From positions 1 to 48,377 of the forward strand of contig JAFSLX010000043.1 of NCBI GenBank assembly GCA_017448185.1: a DNA stretch of 48,377 nt, given 5' to 3'. This document shows positions 15,863 through 23,306 of this stretch, piece after piece; position 1 is the stretch's first letter; each line of letters begins with the position of its first letter. The DNA is from Bacteroidales bacterium (lineage in GTDB: Bacteria; Bacteroidota; Bacteroidia; Bacteroidales; P3). A model generated the notes under the pieces. It ran no database searches. It saw only the letters and a list, made by a program, of their open reading frames with translations, and was not told the origin of the DNA. The position numbers were made by a program, and so were the translations under genes.

Positions 15863-17761
15863 TTAGATATTATTCCAATTGTGAAGTAAAATCGACAGGT
15901 CTGTGGCTGTTTTGTAATGTCGCATGTATTTCAACATCAAGCGGTCGCGCAACTGTTCCGATACCCCTTGCGCAATGTCGGCAGGGGAGAAGATTCCTTT
16001 GTGCCCGATATAGCCCACCCATGTCAGTCGGCCAAACAGTACCTGCAGGCAGTGGCTGAAGTAAGTGCGTTTCTCTTTCTGGAACCATAATAGCAGCGGC
16101 GAGAGTACCAGCAGCAGCAATGCACTCATGATGTCGAACAACCGTTTGTTCCGGCGACAGGTGTCGGTGCTGATTGTGTCGAGGTCGTCGATGTAAATGT
16201 CGTCGGGCGAAAGTATACTGTTGCTTCCGATAATGAAATCGCCCTCTTTGGGTGCAATTTTGTATTCCACCCCGGTGGTTCGCAGTTGTGCCATCAGTTC
16301 GATGATTTGCTGCAGGTTAATGTCGCGTCCGCAAAAAATCACCTCGTCAATCCGGTTTACGCGTATCATTTCCTGCAGCCGGTGCGCCTCAAGGCTATCG
16401 GTCTGCATCGGTTTGCGATGGTTGATGCTGAAGTTGGTATACAATCCACTTACCCTGCTGGTTTCGTCGTCGTGTCCAACGATAAGGGTATCCCCTTCTT
16501 CGCGTGCGCGTTGCGCGTAACCTTTTATGTTCAGCACTTCAAGCAGCTTTCGTATCAGCAGGTTGCTCATTAGGGTCCATATTGAACCTGTAAGCAGCAG
16601 CATGCGAGAATAGCGCTGTGCTTCGTCCAAAAGTGAGTAGAAAGCCAGCAACAGCAATAGTCCGATACCCATACCCCTCACAATGCGCGATGGGCGCACC
16701 GGTTTGTCGTATCCGCCGTTGAGCCAACTGCTGCACATCAGTATGAGGATATAGATTGGGATGATAAGTGTGGTGTATTCGGTAGGGTAGTAGTGTATGT
16801 TGTCGGCCCAGTAGGTAGCCCACAACGATTTGATTAGCACAAAACCTCCATAGGCCACGCCGAAATCAATTATTGGCAATGCCACTTTTGAGGCAATCCG
16901 TTTACCCCAGGCCAGTGCCGCCCTCAGCCAGATGGCTGTCTGCAGCAGCAGGTTGAACATCTTTACGTTGCGACCGGTGAAGTATTTCTTCACAAATATC
17001 GACATCGCATTGTAGAAGGTGTAGACATAGTTCATCGACCCCTTCTTCGTGCTCTCTCCTTTGTAATGGATTATATGCGTCTCGGGCAGGTAGTAGTTCT
17101 TGTAGCCTGCCAAGCGTATGCGCCACGAGAAATCGATGTCCTCACCGTACATGAAGTAGCTTTCGTCCAGTCCACCGATTTTCTTGTACACTTCGCGGCT
17201 GAACATCAGGAACGCGCCCGGCATGATGTCGATTTCGTTCACCATGTCCTCGTCGAGGTGCCCCATGTAATAGGCTGCGATGCGTCTTGAATGTGGAAAG
17301 AGGTGAATCAGACCTGAAATCTTGAAGAACGAGGCCTCCGGTGTCGGGAATCCACGTTTGCTTTCCTTCAGGTAATTACCTTTGCCGTCGACCATCTTGA
17401 CACACAATCCGCCACAGTCGGCATGCTCCTGCATAAAGTCTACACAGCGCACCAATGTCTCCTGTTCGACCAACGTGTCCGGATTCAGCAGCAGCAGGTA
17501 TTCCCCTTTCGCTTGCAACAATGCTTGGTTGTTCGCTCTTGCAAAGCCTGCATTCTCGTGGTTGGCAATCAAATGCACTTCTGGAAATTCCGCTTGCACC
17601 ATTTCCACACTGCCGTCGACCGACTCGTTGTCCACCACCCATACCTCCAGCTCCAGTTCCTCGCCGTTCGACAGCTTCCGCTCCGACGCAAACACCGACC
17701 CCAAGCACTGCTTCAAGAAGTACTTGACATTATAGTTTACTATGACTACCGATAGAATCAC
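15863..17761 (-). CDS. GT2 glycosyltransferase fused to a membrane and Rossmann-like domain
   Basis: A 632-residue fusion. Residues about 1-260 form a GT-A family 2 transferase: SVVIVNYNVKYFL, WVVDNES, LLLLNPDT (the DxD-equivalent) and MYGEDIDFSWRIRLAGY. Residues about 275-420 hold several membrane helices. Residues about 425-520 resemble a nucleotide-binding CoA_binding_3-type domain (TLIVGHDDETSRV, IDEVIFCGRDINLQQI). The last 100 residues have a hydrophobic hairpin (LFDIMSALLLLVLSPLLLWF) like that of polyprenyl-phosphate sugar-1-phosphotransferases, but without their catalytic core. The start is GTG, embedded in an octamer repeat. It probably works on an undecaprenyl-linked surface glycan. 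Whether the C-terminal half is regulatory is open. Confidence 0.75.
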   Translation of the reverse strand: MILSVVIVNYNVKYFLKQCLGSVFASERKLSNGEELELEVWVVDNESVDGSVEMVQAEFPEVHLIANHENAGFARANNQALLQAKGEYLLLLNPDTLVEQETLVRCVDFMQEHADCGGLCVKMVDGKGNYLKESKRGFPTPEASFFKISGLIHLFPHSRRIAAYYMGHLDEDMVNEIDIMPGAFLMFSREVYKKIGGLDESYFMYGEDIDFSWRIRLAGYKNYYLPETHIIHYKGESTKKGSMNYVYTFYNAMSIFVKKYFTGRNVKMFNLLLQTAIWLRAALAWGKRIASKVALPIIDFGVAYGGFVLIKSLWATYWADNIHYYPTEYTTLIIPIYILILMCSSWLNGGYDKPVRPSRIVRGMGIGLLLLLAFYSLLDEAQRYSRMLLLTGSIWTLMSNLLIRKLLEVLNIKGYAQRAREEGDTLIVGHDDETSRVSGLYTNFSINHRKPMQTDSLEAHRLQEMIRVNRIDEVIFCGRDINLQQIIELMAQLRTTGVEYKIAPKEGDFIIGSNSILSPDDIYIDDLDTISTDTCRRNKRLFDIMSALLLLVLSPLLLWFQKEKRTYFSHCLQVLFGRLTWVGYIGHKGIFSPADIAQGVSEQLRDRLMLKYMRHYKTATDLSILLHNWNNI

Positions 17762-17787
17762 TAACGCATTAACACTTTAACGCACTC
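17758..17787 (-). repeat. Octamer tract in the topA-GT2 spacer
   Basis: On the minus strand the spacer reads as degenerate 8-bp units AGTGCGTT, AAAGTGTT, AATGCGTT, AGTGATTC. The GTG start codon of the glycosyltransferase is part of the last unit. The same unit recurs at 43776-43806. Confidence 0.6.
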
Positions 17788-20115
17788 TCACTTCTTCTTT
17801 GCCTTCTTCTTGGTCGAATTGGTGATAATCTCCACGGCACGCTCAATGCTCAGGTTGATGGGGTCGATGTCTTTCGGCAGACGGAAATTCTCACCCTTAT
17901 AGGTCAGGTACGGACCAAAACGTCCGCTATTCGACACTACCATCTCGCCCTCGTGCAGGCCAATCTCGTGCGGGAAAATCTTCTTCATCTCCTCCTTCGC
18001 CTCTTCCACCTTGCGTTTCGACTTGATAATCTCAATCGCCCGCTCCAGCTTCACATCATACGGGTCGTCTGTCTTGCTCAGCGAGTAGAACTTATTATTG
18101 TGGCGCACATACGGACCGAACTTACCGATGCTCACAATCACCTCCTTGTCTTCGAAATTGCCCAGCGTGCGCGGCAGTTCAAACAGGCTCAGCGCCTCGT
18201 CGAGCGTGATGGTCTCGATGCTCTGTCCCTTCTTCATGCTGGCAAATTTCGGCTTCTCGTCCGTGTTGGTCTCGCCAATCTGCACCAACGTGCCGTAGCG
18301 GCCAATCTTCGCATACACATTCTTGCCGCTCTTCGGGTCCACACCCAGCAGGCGGCTTCCGGTCGTGCGCTGGCTGGTCTGCTGCGTCTGGCGTATGTTC
18401 TTGTGGAACGGGGTGTAGAAGTTGTCTATCACCTTGCGCCACTCTTTCTCGCCGGCGGCAATCTCGTCGAAGTCCTTTTCGACCGTGGCTGTGAAGTTGT
18501 AGTCCATGATGTTGGCAAAGTGGTCCATCAGGAAGTTGTTCACCACGCATCCGATGTCGGTCGGGAACAGCTTGCCCTTCTCGGCGTAACCCTTCTCGGT
18601 GCGCTCCGACTTGCTGATGGTGCTGTCCTTCAGCTGCATCACTGTGCACTTGTGTTCCTGCGCCTCGCGGTCCTCCTTCATGATATACTCGCGTTTCAGG
18701 ATGGTGCTGATGGTGGGTGCATAGGTCGACGGACGGCCAATGCCCAGATCCTCCAGTTTCTTCACCAGGCTTGCCTCGGTGTAGCGGGCCGGATGCTGCG
18801 TCCAATGCTCCGCAGCCTCGCACACCTCCATGGTCAGCAGCGTCCCCTCCGGCAGGCGAGGCAGCAGTCTCTCTTTGCCGCCTTCCTCCTCGTCGTCCGA
18901 GCTTTCCATGTATACCTTCAGGAATCCGTCGAACTTCACCTGTTCACCGGTGCAACCGAACGTCTCCTTGGTGTTGCCACTGATGTTGATTTCTATTTCA
19001 GTCTTCTCCAGCTCGGCATCGGCCATCTGGCTGGCCACTGTGCGCTTCCAAATCAGCTCGTACAGTCTCCGTTGTGCACTTTCGGCGTTGATGCTCTGTG
19101 CCGTCATGTCGGTCGGACGTATGGCCTCGTGGGCCTCCTGGGCACCCTTGGTCTTGGTCTGGTAGCGGCGGGTTTTCACATATTCGGCACCATACTGCGC
19201 TTCGATTTCCTTCTTAGCCATGCCCAGGGCCAACTCGCTCAGGTTCACACTGTCGGTACGCATATAGGTGATATATCCGCTCTCGTACAGCTGCTGTGCC
19301 ACCTGCATTGTGCGGGCCACGCTGAAGCCCAGCTTGCGGCTGGCCTCCTGCTGCAGCGTGCTGGTCGTGAAGGGCGGTGCCGGTGTGCGGCGTGCAGGCT
19401 TGGTCTCGATCTTGCTCACTTTGAAGCTTGTGCCAATCAGGCTCTGCAGGAATGCTTCGGCCTCGTCGGCTGTGGCAAAATGGTGGCTCAGCTCGGCGCT
19501 CAGCGTCTTGTTGCCGTCTACCGGGCGGAACTGTGCCGTAACGCGGAAATAGGGTTTGCTCTCGAAGTTTTTGATTTCCTCCTCGCGCTCCACAATCAGT
19601 CTCACTGCCACACTCTGCACGCGTCCGGCGCTCAATGCGGGTTTAATCTTGCTCCAGAGGATGGGGCTGATTTCATAGCCCACCAGACGGTCGAGCACGC
19701 GGCGTGCCTGCTGCGCATCCACCAGGTTCATGTCGATCTGGCGCGGATGTTCGATGGCATGCAGAATGGCTGTCTTGGTGATTTCGTTGAACACGATACG
19801 CTGCGTCGTCTCCGGGTTCAGCTTCAGCGTCTCCTGCAGATGCCAGGCAATGGCCTCTCCCTCGCGGTCCTCATCGGATGCCAGCCACACCTTGTCGGCG
19901 CTCTTCACTGCCTTCTGCAACTCGCTCACCAGCGACTTCTTATCCTCGCTGATCTGGTACTGCGGCTCATACGCATTCTCCACATCAATGCTCATCTCCT
20001 TCTTCGCAAGGTCGCGGATATGGCCGTAACTCGACTTCACCGTGTAATCCTTCCCAAGGAACTTCTCAATCGTCTTCGCTTTCGCCGGCGACTCAACAAT
20101 TACAAGATTCTTCAT
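17788..20115 (-). CDS. topA: DNA topoisomerase I
   Basis: TopA relaxes negative supercoils through a single-strand break. The 775-residue protein has the TOPRIM domain (NLVIVESPAKAKTIEKFLG, SDEDREGEAIAWHL), the active-site tyrosine in SGYITYMRTDSVNLSE (near residue 290) and the toroid core with TRPSTYAPTISTIL-type sequence (IGRPSTYAPTISTIL). Three C-terminal non-zinc repeats follow, each with a GRxGxxVQ/GPYVRHNNKFYSL-type core, and a lysine-rich tail. Length is normal for Bacteroidota. No TAnnTTTG box is clear in front of it. It is the first gene of the long minus-strand block. Confidence 0.96.
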   Translation of the reverse strand: MKNLVIVESPAKAKTIEKFLGKDYTVKSSYGHIRDLAKKEMSIDVENAYEPQYQISEDKKSLVSELQKAVKSADKVWLASDEDREGEAIAWHLQETLKLNPETTQRIVFNEITKTAILHAIEHPRQIDMNLVDAQQARRVLDRLVGYEISPILWSKIKPALSAGRVQSVAVRLIVEREEEIKNFESKPYFRVTAQFRPVDGNKTLSAELSHHFATADEAEAFLQSLIGTSFKVSKIETKPARRTPAPPFTTSTLQQEASRKLGFSVARTMQVAQQLYESGYITYMRTDSVNLSELALGMAKKEIEAQYGAEYVKTRRYQTKTKGAQEAHEAIRPTDMTAQSINAESAQRRLYELIWKRTVASQMADAELEKTEIEINISGNTKETFGCTGEQVKFDGFLKVYMESSDDEEEGGKERLLPRLPEGTLLTMEVCEAAEHWTQHPARYTEASLVKKLEDLGIGRPSTYAPTISTILKREYIMKEDREAQEHKCTVMQLKDSTISKSERTEKGYAEKGKLFPTDIGCVVNNFLMDHFANIMDYNFTATVEKDFDEIAAGEKEWRKVIDNFYTPFHKNIRQTQQTSQRTTGSRLLGVDPKSGKNVYAKIGRYGTLVQIGETNTDEKPKFASMKKGQSIETITLDEALSLFELPRTLGNFEDKEVIVSIGKFGPYVRHNNKFYSLSKTDDPYDVKLERAIEIIKSKRKVEEAKEEMKKIFPHEIGLHEGEMVVSNSGRFGPYLTYKGENFRLPKDIDPINLSIERAVEIITNSTKKKAKKK

Positions 20116-20228
20116 AAATGTATTTTTTTTATTTTTTTTTCAATTTACTGCCCTCAATAACGTATATATATTTTATTTATTGTACGTGCACGAAAAAAAC
20201 GCGAAAAAAAACGTATTCCCACCTCTTT

Positions 20229-20319
20229 TTTGTCCGCTCGTTGTTCAGTCGTTGTTCAGTCGTTGTTCAGTCAAACACTGAACAACGACTGAACAACTGC
20301 TGAACAACTGCTGAACAAC
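20229..20319 (+). repeat. 91-bp eight-unit palindromic element, copy B
   Basis: Outer left unit TTTGTCCGCTC (20229-20239), three GTTGTTCAGTC-type units, centre CAAAC (20272-20276), then ACTGAACAAC, GACTGAACAAC and two TGCTGAACAAC units. Same length and layout as copy A. The inner stem is perfect over 21 bp (20251-20271 with 20277-20297). It lies between divergent topA and the DUF819 gene, in a 310-base gap. Confidence 0.85.
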
Positions 20320-20394
20320 TGAATGATGTGTTTGTTTGTATGTGCTGAAAATCAGTGTGTTGTATAAATGGCAGATAGAATGGATTTTTATTTG

Positions 20395-20402
20395 TATTTT
20401 TG
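20395..20402 (+). promoter_or_regulatory. -7 box of the DUF819 gene
   Basis: TATTTTTG fits TAnnTTTG. The predicted start near 20409 gives a 17-base leader to the ATG at 20426. Confidence 0.55.
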
Positions 20403-20425
20403 CAGCACTATTGTCCGATAAACAA

Positions 20426-21604
20426 ATGAGTACAATCCTGACCATATTCTACCTTTTAGGCGTTCCGATGCTGGTGATGTGGCTTGCCAAACGCTGGGCT
20501 TGGATTGATCGTGTGAGCCCTATGACGGTGCTCTATCTGATTGGGTTGGCCGTCGCCAACCTTGTCCCGGCCAATAATGGCGTTTTCAATGTCGATGCCG
20601 GCACCAATACGCTTTTCAGCAATGTCGCTGTGCCACTGGCCATTCCCTTGATGCTCATGGGCTGCAATACGAAGGGGTGGCAGGTGGGTAAGGCCTTCAA
20701 GGTGTTCATTACGGGTCTTGTCTCGGTGCTGATTGTCACCGTGGTGGGCTTTTTCCTCTTCCAGCCTTCCGTCCACACGTCCGAAAGCTATCGGGGCTTC
20801 GCGCAGGTGTGCGCAGTGGCCACGGGTATCTATACGGGTGGAATCCCCAATATGGGGGCTATCAAACAGGCCGTCGGTATGCCCAATCAGACCTATCTCT
20901 ACATTACCGGTTATGACCTTATTGTCACGGGTATCTATCTGGTATTCATTGTCTTGTTTGGGAAGACGGTGTTTCGCAAGCTGCTGCCGGGCAGGGGAGT
21001 GGGGGGCGACGAGCGGACGGTGGAGGTTGAGGAGCAGGGCTCGGTGGGCGGAAAACCCTTCGACAGCAAGCATTACAAGTCTTCGCTGCTGGCCATCGTC
21101 CTGACCCTTGTCATCGCAGCCGTCTCGTATGCGGTGTCTCTGTTTGTGTCCGGCAACGGCAACCCCGACATGACGGTGCTGATACTGCTGCTCACCACGC
21201 TGGCTATCGCCGCCTCGTTCCTTCCGCCGATGAAACGTCAGCAGCATTCGTTCGACATGGGGCTGTACTGCGTCTATGTCTTCTGTCTGGCCATCGCCAC
21301 CGCCTGCAATGTGCGCGAGATGGACATTGCAGGCAGCCTGCCCATTCTCTACTATCTGGGATTCATCATCTTCGGCTCGCTGGTGCTGCAGTTTCTTTTT
21401 GCCCGAATGTTGAAAATCGACGGCGATTCGGTGATGGTCTGCTCCGTGGCGCTTATCAATTCGCCCCCGTTCGTTCCCCTTGCAGCCGCGCTGTTGGGCA
21501 ACAAAAATATCGTCATTCTGGGCATCACTGTCGGGCTGTTGGGCTATATGCTGGGCAACTACCTCGGCATCGGCCTTTATCACCTGTTAATGGCTATAGG
21601 ATAG
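20426..21604 (+). CDS. DUF819 family membrane protein (YjcL-like)
   Basis: A 392-residue inner-membrane protein with about eleven hydrophobic segments. It shows the DUF819 features: a first half with NLVPANNGVFNVDAGTNTLF and LAIPLMLMGCN, a glycine-rich GIYTGGIPNMGAIKQAVG motif in the middle, and a second-half counterpart (VMVCSVALINSPPFVPLAA). The internal pseudo-symmetry resembles elevator-type transporters. No substrate is established. The ATG at 20426 fits the -7 box better than the in-frame codon at 20336, which would place translation before the predicted transcript start. Confidence 0.8.
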   Translation: MSTILTIFYLLGVPMLVMWLAKRWAWIDRVSPMTVLYLIGLAVANLVPANNGVFNVDAGTNTLFSNVAVPLAIPLMLMGCNTKGWQVGKAFKVFITGLVSVLIVTVVGFFLFQPSVHTSESYRGFAQVCAVATGIYTGGIPNMGAIKQAVGMPNQTYLYITGYDLIVTGIYLVFIVLFGKTVFRKLLPGRGVGGDERTVEVEEQGSVGGKPFDSKHYKSSLLAIVLTLVIAAVSYAVSLFVSGNGNPDMTVLILLLTTLAIAASFLPPMKRQQHSFDMGLYCVYVFCLAIATACNVREMDIAGSLPILYYLGFIIFGSLVLQFLFARMLKIDGDSVMVCSVALINSPPFVPLAAALLGNKNIVILGITVGLLGYMLGNYLGIGLYHLLMAIG

Positions 21605-21691
21605 GCGTTTATGTTTTAGTTTGTTTTTGTGTACAATAAATGCAGGGGTTCTACGTTAAATTGTTTTTAAAAGAATATAAAATCAAGGTTT

Positions 21692-23248
21692 ATGAACATT
21701 CATATCGTGCAACATGATATCTGGACCGGCCGTCCGGAGGATAATTTGGAATGGATTGAGAAAGAACTGGAAGCGCAGGAGTCGAAAGAAGCGTTGCTGA
21801 CGGTTTTCCCGGCTTGTACGCTTTGCGGAGCACCGCTGTTTGCCGCTGCGGGCTATACCGATATGCAGAAGCGCGCACAGGCTGTGCTTCAGGAGCTTGT
21901 GCAACGGTCGGAACACCGTGCGTTCCTTATTGGCATGCCGTTGCAGATTCAGGACAAAGGTCTCTGCAATGCTATTGTGTTTGTGCAGAATTGTGCCATC
22001 CGTGGCATTGTGACGAAGAAGTACCTGCTGCCCGAGGAGCAGAAGTATTTTGTGAGAGGCGAAGGTGTGCAGGTCATCCAGTTCCACGACGAGCGTATCG
22101 CCATCGGTTTCTACGAGGACCTGAAAGAGTTGACGAAAGGCTATGTCGAGCAGCCCGACATGGTAATATGCTGCGGATGTAATGTGTTTGATTATCAGAA
22201 GCCTTATCGCACGCGCTACCGTATGCGCAAGATTGTGGAGAACCTGAACGCAGGCATTGTCTATGTCAACCGTATCGGTGGCGAGGGGCCGTACCTGTAT
22301 GCAGGTGGAAGCCTGGCAATGAATGCTGCCGGCGGAGTGCTGTGCCAGCTGCCCTATTTTGAGCAGTGCTGCCACACGGTGGATATGCAGCTTGTCGATG
22401 TGATCGAGGATGAGAAACCGGAGGCCGTCGAGCTGGTCTACAAGGCGTTGGTGATGGGACTGCACGACTATTTCTCCAAGAACGGTATTCAGCGTGCTGT
22501 CCTCGGCTTGAGTGGCGGTATCGATTCGGCTCTGGTGTGTGTGCTGGCGGCCGATGCCATCGGACCTGAAAATGTGCATGGCTTACTGATGCCCAGCCAA
22601 TACTCGACCGACCACTCGGTGAAGGATGCCGAAGATCTGGCCCATAACCTTGGGGTAAACTATGATATTGTACCCATCCGTCCGATGTTCGACGAGTTTC
22701 GCAAGGCATTGAAACCAGTGTTTGGCGACCGTGCCGAGGATGTAACCGAGGAGAATATGCAGGCCCGTGTACGTGGCACGTTGGTAATGAGTTATGCCAA
22801 CAAGTTCGGTGCTTTGGCACTGAACACGACCAACCGTTCGGAAGCCGCCATGGGCTACGGTACCATCTACGGAGACTCGTGCGGTGGTCTCAGCGTTATC
22901 GGTGACTTGTACAAGACCGAGGTCTACCAGCTGAGCGAGTGGATTAACCGTGACGGCATTCGCATTCCACAGAACACCATCGACAAGGCTCCGTCGGCTG
23001 AATTGCGTCCCGGCCAGAAGGACAGCGACTCGTTGCCCGACTACGATACGCTCGACGCAGTGCTGAACCTCTACCTCGACGAGTCGATGTGCGAGGACGA
23101 GATTGTTGAGGAAGGCTATGACCGCGATTTGGTGCAGATGGTTATCCGCAAAGTGCGTCAGAACGAATGGAAGCGCCTGCAGTTCGCTCCGCAGCTTAAA
23201 GTTAGCCCCATGAGCTTCGGTCTCGACCGCCGTTGGCCGATTAGCTGA
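21692..23248 (+). CDS. nadE: NAD+ synthetase with degenerate glutaminase domain
   Basis: The enzyme converts nicotinate adenine dinucleotide to NAD+. The C-terminal synthetase domain (about residue 250 on) is complete: the PP-loop LGLSGGIDSALV, NTTNRSE, GYGTIYGDSCG, and KAPSAELRPGQKDSDSLPDY. The N-terminal nitrilase-like domain normally makes ammonia from glutamine with a Glu-Lys-Cys triad. Here the Glu position reads VFPACTLCG (Ala for Glu) and the Cys position reads IGFYEDL (Tyr for Cys). Only the Lys (KKYLLPEEQKYF) remains. The protein therefore probably uses free ammonia. It is the first gene of a forward block with DPP-IV, a barrel and gltX. Confidence 0.92.
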   Translation: MNIHIVQHDIWTGRPEDNLEWIEKELEAQESKEALLTVFPACTLCGAPLFAAAGYTDMQKRAQAVLQELVQRSEHRAFLIGMPLQIQDKGLCNAIVFVQNCAIRGIVTKKYLLPEEQKYFVRGEGVQVIQFHDERIAIGFYEDLKELTKGYVEQPDMVICCGCNVFDYQKPYRTRYRMRKIVENLNAGIVYVNRIGGEGPYLYAGGSLAMNAAGGVLCQLPYFEQCCHTVDMQLVDVIEDEKPEAVELVYKALVMGLHDYFSKNGIQRAVLGLSGGIDSALVCVLAADAIGPENVHGLLMPSQYSTDHSVKDAEDLAHNLGVNYDIVPIRPMFDEFRKALKPVFGDRAEDVTEENMQARVRGTLVMSYANKFGALALNTTNRSEAAMGYGTIYGDSCGGLSVIGDLYKTEVYQLSEWINRDGIRIPQNTIDKAPSAELRPGQKDSDSLPDYDTLDAVLNLYLDESMCEDEIVEEGYDRDLVQMVIRKVRQNEWKRLQFAPQLKVSPMSFGLDRRWPIS

Positions 23249-23264
23249 AATTAAAATTTTTTTG

Positions 23265-23272
23265 TATATTTG
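23265..23272 (+). promoter_or_regulatory. -7 box before the DPP-IV gene
   Basis: TATATTTG fits TAnnTTTG. The predicted start near 23279 gives a 28-base leader to the ATG at 23307, so the peptidase may be transcribed separately from nadE. Confidence 0.55.
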
Positions 23273-23306
23273 CATTTTTGTAGATATATAATATTATAAT
23301 ACGACA

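Noticed and set aside
17953..20160. 735-residue open frame on the plus strand
   Set aside because: It is the antisense of topA, has no family motifs, and its length comes from the codon bias of the real gene.
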